A stretch of DNA of 64,000 bases from UBA1672 sp033851915 (lineage in GTDB: Bacteria > Pseudomonadota > Alphaproteobacteria > Micavibrionales > Micavibrionaceae). The stretch covers positions 434,001 through 498,000 of the forward strand of contig JAWSVM010000001.1 of NCBI GenBank assembly GCA_033851915.1, in the 5' to 3' direction. The notes beneath the pieces were generated by a model. The model was not told the origin of the DNA, did no database searches, and saw only the letters and a program-made list of their open reading frames with translations. Shown here in pieces: positions 1-8,186 of this stretch. The position numbers and the translations under genes were made by a program. Numbering within the stretch: the first letter of the stretch is position 1; every line of letters begins with the position of its first letter.

Positions 1-767
1 TGCTCCACAAGGCGTTTTGCCTTTTCCATCACCATTTCAGCGACTTGCACATGTCTTTGTGCAGGCTCATCAAAAGTAGAGGACACAACTTCGCCCTGTA
101 CGCTTCGCGCCATGTCGGTAACTTCTTCAGGACGTTCATCAATAAGAAGAACGATAAGATATGCCTCGGGATGGTTTGCCGCGATCGATGTTGCAATATT
201 TTGCATCATAACCGTTTTACCTGTACGTGGCGGCGCAACAATCAAAGCGCGCTGGCCAAAGCCAATAGGGGCAGTTAATTCGATAACGCGTTGTACATTA
301 CATCTTTGTGTCGGATCATCAATTTCAAGTTTGATTTTACGATCCGGATAAAGCGGGGTCAAACTGTCAAAATTAATACGATGACGTAGTTTTTCCGGTG
401 ATTCATGGCTGATCGAGCCAACACGTAGAAGGGCGAAATAACGCTCTGAATCTTTTGGCGCTCTAATTTCGCCTTCAACAATATCACCTGTACGTAGGCC
501 AAAACGGCGCACTTGTGATGGTGAAACATAGATGTCATCAGGACCGGGAAGGTAGTTTTCTTCCGGCGAGCGTAAAAAGCCAAAGCCATCTTGTAAAACT
601 TCTAAAACACCAACACCTGCGATTGGTACATTTTGTTGCGCTAACTTCTTGAGAATTGCAAACATCATGTCCTGCTTACGCATTGTGTTGCAATTTTCAA
701 TTTCTAATTCTTCCGCAAAGGCCAATAACTCAGCCGGAGAGCGCATTTTCAATTCTTGTAAATTCAT
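1..767 (-). CDS. rho: Transcription termination factor Rho (N-terminal part, cut by window edge)
   Basis: Rho is the hexameric RNA-dependent ATPase that ends transcription of untranslated RNA. The frame is open from the ATG at 767 to the window edge and covers about 255 residues: the helical N-terminal domain, the cold-shock-like RNA-binding domain, and the start of the ATPase core. The P-loop APPRTGKT falls near residues 178-186, as in other Rho proteins, and is followed by the conserved LLIDERPEEVTD segment. The start MNLQELK is the usual short N-terminus. The C-terminal half lies outside the window. It is the first of a leftward rho-hemJ-hemH-hemE arrangement common in Alphaproteobacteria. 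Identification is secure. Confidence 0.97.
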   Translation of the reverse strand, partial: MNLQELKMRSPAELLAFAEELEIENCNTMRKQDMMFAILKKLAQQNVPIAGVGVLEVLQDGFGFLRSPEENYLPGPDDIYVSPSQVRRFGLRTGDIVEGEIRAPKDSERYFALLRVGSISHESPEKLRHRINFDSLTPLYPDRKIKLEIDDPTQRCNVQRVIELTAPIGFGQRALIVAPPRTGKTVMMQNIATSIAANHPEAYLIVLLIDERPEEVTDMARSVQGEVVSSTFDEPAQRHVQVAEMVMEKAKRLVE

Positions 768-996
768 GAAATACTCATAATTTATTGATTTTCAAATAGG
801 GGAAACTCTTAATTTGTCATTTTAGGAACAAGACATATTATTTTTATAATTTCTTTTATTCCGCGCCGAACAATTCGACATACTTTACCCAAAATTTCTA
901 TGGATTTTTATTAAGACAACTGTTTTATAGCTAGACTAAAGATAAGAGTCAAGAAATTATATCTATCCGATTCGGAACGCTATATAAGTTGGCGAA

Positions 997-1446
997 TCAA
1001 AATGGCTCTGCGACCGCCAAAATAACAATTATAATCATAAGAATGGTTGGCACTTCATTCAGAATACGAAAGAATTTTGCAGATTTTGTATTTTTATCCG
1101 CTGCAAACAGCTTTACATACTTAATATAGACATGGTGTACGCCTGTCATTAACACAACACAAAGCAGCTTCGCATGCATCCACGGGGTTGTTTTAAACAG
1201 CTCCCAATGCGCATACAACATAAGACCGCCAAAAACCCACGTTAATATCATCGCCGGATTAATAATGATCTTCAACAATCGACGTTCCATAATTTTGAAC
1301 GTTTCCGACATATCAGATCCTTTGGCCGCACTGACATGATAAACGAATAAACGCGGTAAATAGAGCATCCCCGCCATCCACGAAACCATTGCAATAATGT
1401 GTCCCGCGCGGATCCAGTCATAATATATAGATAAGAAATCAGCCAT
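997..1446 (-). CDS. hemJ: Protoporphyrinogen IX oxidase HemJ
   Basis: A 149-residue membrane protein of the HemJ (UPF0093) family, which oxidises protoporphyrinogen IX to protoporphyrin IX at the inner membrane, the step before ferrochelatase. About four membrane helices are visible. The conserved His near residue 16 (AGHIIAMVSWMAG) and the Lys of the WMHAKL motif near residue 93 are both present; these are the residues linked to haem binding and activity in the family. Its length is normal. Position next to hemH and hemE supports the assignment, since the three genes cover late haem synthesis. It is separated from rho by about 230 bp in which I see no gene. Confidence 0.93.
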   Translation of the reverse strand: MADFLSIYYDWIRAGHIIAMVSWMAGMLYLPRLFVYHVSAAKGSDMSETFKIMERRLLKIIINPAMILTWVFGGLMLYAHWELFKTTPWMHAKLLCVVLMTGVHHVYIKYVKLFAADKNTKSAKFFRILNEVPTILMIIIVILAVAEPF

Positions 1447-1542
1447 GTGCGTATATGTATCTTATTTAGATTATGGGTTAAAGCACGAATATTTATAATT
1501 TTTTACTGTTACCAATCCTTATAATCGTAATAGAATATTTGT

Positions 1543-1893
1543 ATGAGCGATATTAAAGAAGAAAAAACATTAGCAAAAATCATACATTCTATTTTTGTAG
1601 GCACTTATGTATCCAGCGGATTATTTGTTCTCATAGGATTTGGGTTTGCCGTTATTGTATCCGGCGCAGGCGTAATAGGCACATTTGACTCTCCTTCAAC
1701 TATTCATATAGCAAATAGAATAGGGCATCATGGGGCAATTGCCACGGTTGTTGCACAGTTAGGCATTTATCTGGCATGCGCATTAGGGGCAAAATTCCCG
1801 AAAGTTAAAATCATATGGGCGGGGCTTGGCGCAATATTAACGACAGTTATTTTGATTGCCTTTTTAAGTGACGAGATTTCACTTTTAAATTAA
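1543..1893 (+). CDS. Small membrane protein of unknown function
   Basis: A 116-residue protein with about three hydrophobic segments (roughly residues 20-45, 65-85 and 88-108). The gene lies between hemJ and hemH on the opposite strand and ends 6 bp before the hemH stop codon, so the two genes converge. It shares no motif that I recognise. A short cytoplasmic N-terminus rich in Lys and Glu precedes the first helix. The frame is clean and the hydrophobic pattern typical of a real membrane protein, so I take it as a gene. No function can be given. Confidence 0.65.
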   Translation: MSDIKEEKTLAKIIHSIFVGTYVSSGLFVLIGFGFAVIVSGAGVIGTFDSPSTIHIANRIGHHGAIATVVAQLGIYLACALGAKFPKVKIIWAGLGAILTTVILIAFLSDEISLLN

Positions 1894-1898
1894 TACAT

Positions 1899-2978
1899 TT
1901 AAGCTTGCAGACTAAAATCTGATCGCATCACACAACGGCTAAAGTGATCGGGACACAAACACGCGCCACCTTGTGCTTCTATACTGGATTTTTCAAGATG
2001 ATCATTCACCAAAAGCGATAAAGATTTGATAAATTTTGGCGCAGTTCCAACGGTTTTAGCGCGATAATATCCCTTTATGCCTTTATCTTCAGCCAGCTTT
2101 TTATATTCAATATCCAGTTCCACCAAAGTTTCAACATGTTCTTGTGTGAAAGCATGCGGATATATGATGACTGCTTTTTGATCGGTGATGGCTCTATCCA
2201 GTGCTTCGTCCAGAGAAGGCCCTATCCATTTTAAACGCCCGACGCGACTTTGATAGCAAATTTGCCAATCGAGGGTCTCTACACCGTATTTTTCCGCCAG
2301 ACAGGTTGCTATTTTCTCTGCGCCCTTTTCACATTGATATTGATAAGGATCGCCCCCAGTTATAATTTTTTCCGGCAAACCATGGGCAGAAAATAAAATG
2401 CGCGGATTTTCATGTCCGTCATTTTGCGCTTGTTGATATAAAGCGTAAATATGCTCAGCAGAGGTTTCAATAAAACCATCATCATAGGGGTAACAACAAA
2501 CCATCGATATTTCGGGATTATAATTTATGTCAGCAAGAGCGGCTTTAAAATTCTCCAGAGAAGACCACGTGGTGGTGGTTGAGAATTGCGGATAAAGCGG
2601 CAGTAATATAACTTTATCTGCGCCCCACTCTTGCACATTTTTAGCGACTTCAGGTGCCATCGGATGCCAATAACGCATAGAGACGAATACTTTATATGTA
2701 TTCCCATCATTCTGCGCATTTAGAATAGCTTCCAGCGCGGTGGCTTGTTCTTGCGTGTTTTCCAGTAAGGGCGATTTATCACCAAGCTCTTGGTAAGAAC
2801 TCCCTGCTTCACGTTTGGAACGTTTCTTACTGATATATTTCGCGAGTAAAAATCGAACAGGCGCGGGTGCAGTTACAATATTTTTATCCATGAAGAAATT
2901 CATCAAAAATGGTTCTATCGCTTCTTTGGAGGAAGGTCCGCCCAAATTAAAAAGAATGACAGCGATATCCCTACTCAT
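1899..2978 (-). CDS. hemH: Ferrochelatase HemH
   Basis: Inserts ferrous iron into protoporphyrin IX to give protohaem. The 359-residue protein has the family N-terminus ILFNLGGPSS, the central FSAHGLPEKII segment with the metal-binding His, the SRVGRLKWIGPSLDEAL segment and the PHAFTQEHVETLVELDIEY segment with the catalytic acidic residues. The C-terminus carries a cysteine group, CLC then six residues then C, a pattern compatible with a C-terminal iron-sulphur cluster as reported for some ferrochelatases including that of Caulobacter crescentus; that part is inference. Its start overlaps the 3' end of hemE by 8 bp, so the two are translationally coupled. Confidence 0.97.
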   Translation of the reverse strand: MSRDIAVILFNLGGPSSKEAIEPFLMNFFMDKNIVTAPAPVRFLLAKYISKKRSKREAGSSYQELGDKSPLLENTQEQATALEAILNAQNDGNTYKVFVSMRYWHPMAPEVAKNVQEWGADKVILLPLYPQFSTTTTWSSLENFKAALADINYNPEISMVCCYPYDDGFIETSAEHIYALYQQAQNDGHENPRILFSAHGLPEKIITGGDPYQYQCEKGAEKIATCLAEKYGVETLDWQICYQSRVGRLKWIGPSLDEALDRAITDQKAVIIYPHAFTQEHVETLVELDIEYKKLAEDKGIKGYYRAKTVGTAPKFIKSLSLLVNDHLEKSSIEAQGGACLCPDHFSRCVMRSDFSLQA

Positions 2979-4026
2979 AGCTAAATTCTCTTATGTAGCG
3001 CACGAGATCTTCCACATGTTCAACAGGTGTATCTTTGTGAATGCCATGACCAAGGTTAAAGACAAAATTACCATCCGAGAGATCGCCGATAATTTTTTCT
3101 ACCGAAAGCTTTAACGCATCACCCCCTGCAAGCAAACAAATCGGATCAAGATTTCCCTGAACAGGAACCAGAGGCTGTAATGATCGTGCCGCCCATTTTG
3201 TATCAAGGGCTTGATCTATGCTAACCGCGGTAACGCCTGTATCTTGAACGTAGGATAAATAATTTTGCCCAGCGCATCTTGGGAAGCCAATAATCGGAAC
3301 ATTCGGATGTGTGTCACGTACCAGATCGATAATTTGTTTTGTCGGTTGGATAACCCATTTTCTGAAGCTCTGCGAATCCAAAGCCCCTGCCCAACTATCA
3401 AAAATCTGTAGAACTTCTGCACCTGCATTGACCTGATTAATCAAATATTGCGCGGTTGATTCTACCAATAAATCTATCAATCCTGCAAAGCCTTGCTGAT
3501 CTTGATAGGCCAGTTTTCTAACGTTGAGGAAATCTTTACTGCCTCCGCCTTCAACCATGTAGCAAGCCACCGTCCATGGCGCACCACAAAATCCAATTAG
3601 GGCTGTGCCGTTATGGCCTTCTTGCTGCAGTGATGTTTTCACTTTGCTCAAAGCTTCGTAGACTGGCGTTAATGTTTTTTCAAAGCTGTTGAAATTAAGT
3701 TTTGAAAAATCAGCAGCGGATCGCAAAGGGTCAAGCTTTGGCCCCTCGCCTTGCACAAATTCAAGGCTTTGCCCCAAAGCATGCGGAATAACCAGAATAT
3801 CCGAGAATATAATCGCAGCATCCATACCAAATCTTCGAATTGGCTGCATCGTAATCTCACAGGCCATTTCGGGGTTATAGGCCATATCCAGAAAACCACC
3901 AGCCTCTTTGCGTAAATCCATATATTCCGGTAAATAGCGCCCTGCTTGGCGCATAAACCAAAACGGTATATGATCGGGTTTATGTTTGTTCAAAACTTCT
4001 ATAAAATTCTTTTTTTGGTAAGCCAT
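2971..4026 (-). CDS. hemE: Uroporphyrinogen decarboxylase HemE
   Basis: Decarboxylates the four acetate side chains of uroporphyrinogen III to give coproporphyrinogen III in the cytoplasm. The 351-residue length is normal. The N-terminal signature FMRQAGRYLPEYMDLR, which lines the substrate cleft, is intact, as are IIFSDILVIPHALG with the catalytic Asp and the later FPRCAGQNYL and GNLDP segments. It is the first gene of the leftward hemE-hemH unit, with stop and start codons overlapping. Upstream lies the 430-bp intergenic region discussed as a possible replication origin, the same neighbour hemE has in Caulobacter crescentus. Confidence 0.97.
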   Translation of the reverse strand: MAYQKKNFIEVLNKHKPDHIPFWFMRQAGRYLPEYMDLRKEAGGFLDMAYNPEMACEITMQPIRRFGMDAAIIFSDILVIPHALGQSLEFVQGEGPKLDPLRSAADFSKLNFNSFEKTLTPVYEALSKVKTSLQQEGHNGTALIGFCGAPWTVACYMVEGGGSKDFLNVRKLAYQDQQGFAGLIDLLVESTAQYLINQVNAGAEVLQIFDSWAGALDSQSFRKWVIQPTKQIIDLVRDTHPNVPIIGFPRCAGQNYLSYVQDTGVTAVSIDQALDTKWAARSLQPLVPVQGNLDPICLLAGGDALKLSVEKIIGDLSDGNFVFNLGHGIHKDTPVEHVEDLVRYIREFSYE

Positions 4027-4458
4027 TGTCTAAATCTTTAATTTCATTTGCGATGAGTATTTCAAATTAACGAATTTAAACATAGCTCTATTTTATAATA
4101 TAAATAGTATTTTTATTTAGGTGGTAGATAGATATAGGGGGTGTGAGTATCGGGGATTAAATTTCATCCCGATTTTATACATATTGGAGACCTTTCGGAG
4201 TCTAGCGGATTCATTTTGAGTCGCATGTTGTCGAGAAGTTTTTTCATTTTTTCATTTTAGAGTTTTCTACAAGTGGAAGACTCACCCTAACGACATGAGG
4301 ATGGATTCGGGGTAACTTAATCCCCTGCTTTATACAAAAACGGCTCTTGGATTCGCACACAATGTTTTCCCCAAGGTGAATTCAGTAATCGTCTTGATTT
4401 TTAGACATAAAACCCGCATTATTGCTTTTCCTACTCACTATTTAGCGAATCACCTGAC
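4027..4458. other. Intergenic region beside hemE with GANTC cluster; candidate replication origin
   Basis: No gene is visible in these 432 bp, which separate leftward hemE from a rightward gene. Seven GANTC sites, the CcrM methylation target in Alphaproteobacteria, occur at 4198, 4208, 4218, 4279, 4304, 4350 and 4447; the first three are exactly 10 bp apart. About 1.7 are expected by chance in 432 bp. An AT-rich stretch lies at 4088-4120. Two octamers TTTATACA (4174-4181 and 4329-4336), each preceded by ATCCC, are one mismatch from the DnaA box TTATNCACA when extended. GGGGATTAA at 4152 and its complement TTAATCCCC at 4317 flank the set. No perfect DnaA box is present, so origin function is inferred mainly from position and the methylation sites. 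Confidence 0.45.
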
Positions 4459-5079
4459 ATGTTTGATGAAGCCTTCACAAAATTAGAAATAGACGAAATT
4501 GCATCTGTTTTAGATATTTTAAATAAACAGATTGAGGGCAGTACCTTTGACCCTCTGGAAACGACTATTCTTGCGGTTGATGTGCCATTTTATAAAGAGT
4601 ATCGCTTTTTAAGTGTGGCTGATCATGCAACAAACCCGCCGTTGCAACGCTTTGTGTTTCAAAAAAATGATACGCATGATTTCACAGTTATTGATTGGAC
4701 ATATAAGACAATCTACGATTTGAACAAAGCAGCACCGATTGCTTTGGATGATAAAAATGTTTTGGAATATGTACGTTTTTTCTTCATGCATGTAAAAGGT
4801 CGTCATGGTCGTTTCATTATTTGCGAAAGCACGGATAATGTTCAATGGAAAGACGAGCCGCCAGAAGAAGTGCGGAAGAAATTGAACAAAACAATGCAGC
4901 CAATGGAAATTAAAGAAAAGCGTAAAGACGGCGTTTATGCGATTAAAGCGTTCATGATGCTTAAAGATGCATTATTTAATGTCGATATCTATGTAGAGCC
5001 GAATGGCCGCGTTACAATGTCTGATCATGAAATTATGATTGAAGATGTTCCTGTGCTGGATTCGGCGTTCGGCCAGTAA
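4459..5079 (+). CDS. Conserved-looking protein of unknown function
   Basis: A 206-residue soluble protein with no signal peptide or membrane segment. I do not recognise a domain. It is acidic overall, with alternating strands and helices suggesting one or two alpha/beta domains; aromatic-rich segments (EYVRFFFMHVKGRHGRF) occupy the middle and a beta-rich C-terminal part follows. It is the first rightward gene next to the hemE intergenic region. The ATG at 4459 has only a weak upstream purine stretch. The gene is followed by a 240-bp gap before the DUF6782-like pair. No function is proposed. Confidence 0.7.
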   Translation: MFDEAFTKLEIDEIASVLDILNKQIEGSTFDPLETTILAVDVPFYKEYRFLSVADHATNPPLQRFVFQKNDTHDFTVIDWTYKTIYDLNKAAPIALDDKNVLEYVRFFFMHVKGRHGRFIICESTDNVQWKDEPPEEVRKKLNKTMQPMEIKEKRKDGVYAIKAFMMLKDALFNVDIYVEPNGRVTMSDHEIMIEDVPVLDSAFGQ

Positions 5080-5318
5080 TTCCTCTAATTCCTTTGTTAT
5101 TCTGTAAAATACACATTTATTATACATAATAATACCATTCCTTAACCCTTTATTTACGCGATGTTAAGAGCTTGTTAGGGAAGAGAGCATTTTTCTTCAA
5201 AAAAGGCGATTTTTCGTGTTTTTGGTAGGAAAGCGTTAATAATTACCACCGATAATAAACCCATGTCACGCACAACTATGTGCCGCACATATTGATAGTC
5301 ACAAAATGGTATGGGTCC

Positions 5319-6638
5319 ATGAGCAATAATTTTGAAGAATTTTCTAACGCAGCATTAATACGCAATAGAGTGTGTATGGTTGCCTATACATTAAATGGTG
5401 AGCAACCGGTTATATCGACGCATATCGGTGATCAGCCACTTTATTATATGGATGAAGAAATTATTGAAGATGAAGAACTCTTCGATCCGGCCGAGCTGGA
5501 TATGCTGGCGCATGAAATTCGCACTTTAAAAGATGAAATTTCCGGTCTTGATGAAACGCCGTTTTTCATTCCCGAGAATACAATGATCGCTTTTCAAGAA
5601 TTTGCAGAAAATGCAGAAAGCCTTGGTGTTGATTTATCTCTTACCAAAAAAGAAAAAGAACAACGTTTAGAAGATATTTTGAATATTTTGGTGGAGAGCC
5701 GCTTGGCTGCTTCTTATCTGAATGTTGCAGAAAAACACGATATAAAAATTATGATGAGCGAACAGATCGAAAAAGCATTTTATGATCGTCGCAGCGGATC
5801 CATTTTAATTAATCCAAATATGCAGGTTAATGAGCAAGTCTTATTACTGTCACGTGAATTACGCCGTCACTGGCAACATCGTCAGGGTGTTTTGATTAAT
5901 CCTCTGATGTTCCAGCCGGAAAATGCGATCCTGATTAATCGGGCGCAGGAAGCTGATCTTGTGGTTTCTGTTATACGCACGGCGTGGGAATTACAATTAG
6001 CAGGTATTAGAGATGTTTGGGAGCGGGTTGAAAACTCTCCTATGGCGGATTTATCGCGCGCTTATGCTCGTGAAGCCTTTATGGATTTCCGTACGATTAA
6101 TAATGGTGTGGCCAGTACGGCCGTTTTCGAGGCATGGTTCTTATCAGAGCGTTGCCGCCAACAAGACAAGAAAATCATTCAGGCAATGCTTGCTGATTAT
6201 AATGGTTATGTCTTTGAAAGCAGCACATCATCTGAAAATGTCACAGCGGAATTAATTTCTGGTCTGGGCGAGATGCCGTTCGGCAAAAATTACCTCTCTG
6301 CCCATGCAATTACGATCATGGAAGACCCGATCTTTGCCGAGGTGAGAGACCGCTCTAACGCGAATTTCCTATGGTTTATCAAGTTCGAGCGTACATTTAA
6401 AGAAACGGAACAACACTTGCAAATAGAGTCTGACTTATCCACACATGACATCCGTCATGAGTTGTTGAAACAAAATAGTCAGGATCAGATTGATGGCCAC
6501 GAACAAAGCGCAGACATTATTCAACTTTTTGAACACCAACCAAAAGTCCAAAAAGAAAATGATGGAAAAAAGCTGTCCTCAAACAGCAAGCGTAGTGCAC
6601 AAATCATCGATCTTAAGCGCTGGTCAAACAAGAAATAA
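5319..6638 (+). CDS. DUF6782-like putative metallopeptidase-fold protein (copy 1)
   Basis: A 439-residue protein starting at ATG 5319 (MSNNFEEF); an in-frame GTG at 5280 would add 13 residues but has no ribosome site. The middle (about residues 120-330) resembles the alphaproteobacterial DUF6782 family, described as putative metallopeptidases: a strand, then LINPNM, then SRELRRHWQHRQG, then a long helical part with RAQEADLVVSVIRTAWELQLAG and DLSRAYAREA. As I recall the family, the helix normally carries an HELRH-type zinc motif; here both His positions are Arg, so catalysis is doubtful. A Gln/Lys-rich C-terminal tail follows. It is directly followed by a shorter paralogue 34 bp downstream. 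A perfect DnaA-box sequence TTATCCACA lies within the gene at 6435, probably by chance. Confidence 0.6.
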   Translation: MSNNFEEFSNAALIRNRVCMVAYTLNGEQPVISTHIGDQPLYYMDEEIIEDEELFDPAELDMLAHEIRTLKDEISGLDETPFFIPENTMIAFQEFAENAESLGVDLSLTKKEKEQRLEDILNILVESRLAASYLNVAEKHDIKIMMSEQIEKAFYDRRSGSILINPNMQVNEQVLLLSRELRRHWQHRQGVLINPLMFQPENAILINRAQEADLVVSVIRTAWELQLAGIRDVWERVENSPMADLSRAYAREAFMDFRTINNGVASTAVFEAWFLSERCRQQDKKIIQAMLADYNGYVFESSTSSENVTAELISGLGEMPFGKNYLSAHAITIMEDPIFAEVRDRSNANFLWFIKFERTFKETEQHLQIESDLSTHDIRHELLKQNSQDQIDGHEQSADIIQLFEHQPKVQKENDGKKLSSNSKRSAQIIDLKRWSNKK

Positions 6639-6672
6639 CATACGAATTGAGTATCTGGGTGAAGGCGGCGTA

Positions 6673-7674
6673 ATGGAACTGAAATCAAATCAGCCACGGA
6701 AGAAGACAATTGATTGTCTGTCTTTGGACACTTTAACGGTTACCGAGACACAATGGTATTTTGCCGAGTTGTGCCTTGATTGCGTTGATATCGACGCGTT
6801 CGTAAATGATGACGCGGAAATTGAAAATTACAGAGATATTTTAAGCTGGTGTGCCAGTGTTATGGCTTGCAGCCCGTCTGCGCGTCTTCTTTTGAAAGAA
6901 GCCACTGACAAAGACTGGAAAATCACAGTTGAAGATTTGAATGGCAGCGATTACTACGTTGATGTAGAAGAAAAATTATTAATTCTCGATAATAATGCGC
7001 TGTTACCCTGTGCGCTGGGAAGATCCGATTATTTCAGAAATATAATGTTGGTCACAATGGTGAAAGCCCTGCGTGATATATGGCAGGAAAAACGCCATGG
7101 TGGGTTTGATACACTGTATTCACCTGACCATATTTTGTTAATGGAGCGTATCCGTGCTGCAGACCTTGATGTGATGGCGATTTTGGTGGCTTGGGAGCTT
7201 CGCTCGGAAGAGTTTACCGATATATGGCGTCATATGCTTGGCTCTGATATCGGGGACATGGCGATGGCGTATTCGGGATATATTGAGCGCGATCCATCTG
7301 CACAATTTAACGGGCAGGGTTTGGTCTCTACTTATAAGCAATGGTTTCGTTGTTCAAAGCGCATAGATTCTTGTGATCATGATGCGTTGGAATATATGGA
7401 TGATGTTTTGGCCAGCTATGATGTTGTTAACCCGTTCGGTTCTAAGAAACCATCGAAAATGAGTGTTGAAATTCTATCATGCTTACCTGATAAAACGGCG
7501 TATTTGCAAGGATTAGGCGCGGAGATCTTGAGTGATCCTGTTTACTCGTCCGTTGATAACGTGATTAACCAGACGCATCTGTTTCACATTATGTATGATT
7601 TACAAGCGGTAGTCGTTGAAGATGTTCCGTTCCGTGACGCTGATCTGGCGCGCAAAATTTTCCCTGCGGAGTAG
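6673..7674 (+). CDS. DUF6782-like protein (copy 2, degenerate)
   Basis: A 333-residue protein starting at ATG 6673, preceded by a GAAGGCGG purine stretch. The longer open frame from 6490 would overlap the previous gene by about 150 bp and is unlikely. It follows the same plan as the upstream protein: LLILDNN, a helix ALRDIWQEKRHGG, then RIRAADLDVMAILVAWELRSE, DMAMAYSGYIERDP and TYKQWFRCSKRIDSCD. The two genes are therefore tandem paralogues in one transcription unit. The segment that would hold a zinc motif reads MVKALRDIWQ, with no His or Glu, so this copy is probably not an active peptidase. Function is unknown. Confidence 0.65.
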   Translation: MELKSNQPRKKTIDCLSLDTLTVTETQWYFAELCLDCVDIDAFVNDDAEIENYRDILSWCASVMACSPSARLLLKEATDKDWKITVEDLNGSDYYVDVEEKLLILDNNALLPCALGRSDYFRNIMLVTMVKALRDIWQEKRHGGFDTLYSPDHILLMERIRAADLDVMAILVAWELRSEEFTDIWRHMLGSDIGDMAMAYSGYIERDPSAQFNGQGLVSTYKQWFRCSKRIDSCDHDALEYMDDVLASYDVVNPFGSKKPSKMSVEILSCLPDKTAYLQGLGAEILSDPVYSSVDNVINQTHLFHIMYDLQAVVVEDVPFRDADLARKIFPAE

Positions 7675-7711
7675 GGTTCTCACTATCTCTCATAATTTTA
7701 TTTTTTAAAGT

Positions 7712-8176
7712 TTACCCGCGTCCGCGATAGGATGCGACGCCTTGATCGGGAATCCAGACGTCTTCGGGTGGTTTGCCGGTTTGGAAGAACACATCGATCG
7801 GAATGCCGCCGCGTGGATACCAGTACCCACCAATACGTAGCCACACAGGATCCATCAGTTCCACCAATCTGTTGGCGATTGAAATTGTGCAATCTTCGTG
7901 GAATGCGCCGTGATTACGGAATGATCCCAAAAACAGCTTCAGTGATTTACTCTCGACCAGCCAGTCATTCGGCACATAATCAATCATCAAAGTCGCGAAA
8001 TCCGGTGCGCCTGTAATCGGGCACATAGAGGTGAATTCAGGTGCAGTAAAGCGCACGAGATAAGGTGTTTTCTTCTGCGGATTTGAAACACGCTCCAACA
8101 CTGCTTTTTCAGGGCTTTCCGGCAGAGAACTTGACCCGCCAAGCTGCGTCAGGTTTTCGTATATATTATCGCTCAT
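7712..8176 (-). CDS. queF: NADPH-dependent 7-cyano-7-deazaguanine reductase QueF
   Basis: Reduces preQ0 to preQ1 in the queuosine tRNA-modification pathway. The 154-residue length matches the short (type I, Bacillus-like) form. The nucleophilic Cys52 lies in FTSMCPITGAPDF with the catalytic Asp59, the family signature ESKSLK is at residues 75-80, and FHE is at 92-94. It is the downstream gene of a leftward group with the phosphoesterase (10 bp upstream) and radA, and probably shares their transcript. The gene converges with the DUF6782-like pair. Assignment is firm. Confidence 0.96.
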   Translation of the reverse strand: MSDNIYENLTQLGGSSSLPESPEKAVLERVSNPQKKTPYLVRFTAPEFTSMCPITGAPDFATLMIDYVPNDWLVESKSLKLFLGSFRNHGAFHEDCTISIANRLVELMDPVWLRIGGYWYPRGGIPIDVFFQTGKPPEDVWIPDQGVASYRGRG

Positions 8177-8186
8177 TTTTAGTTCC

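Noticed and set aside
6435..6443. Perfect DnaA box TTATCCACA
   Set aside because: It is alone and inside a coding region, so chance occurrence is the simplest explanation.
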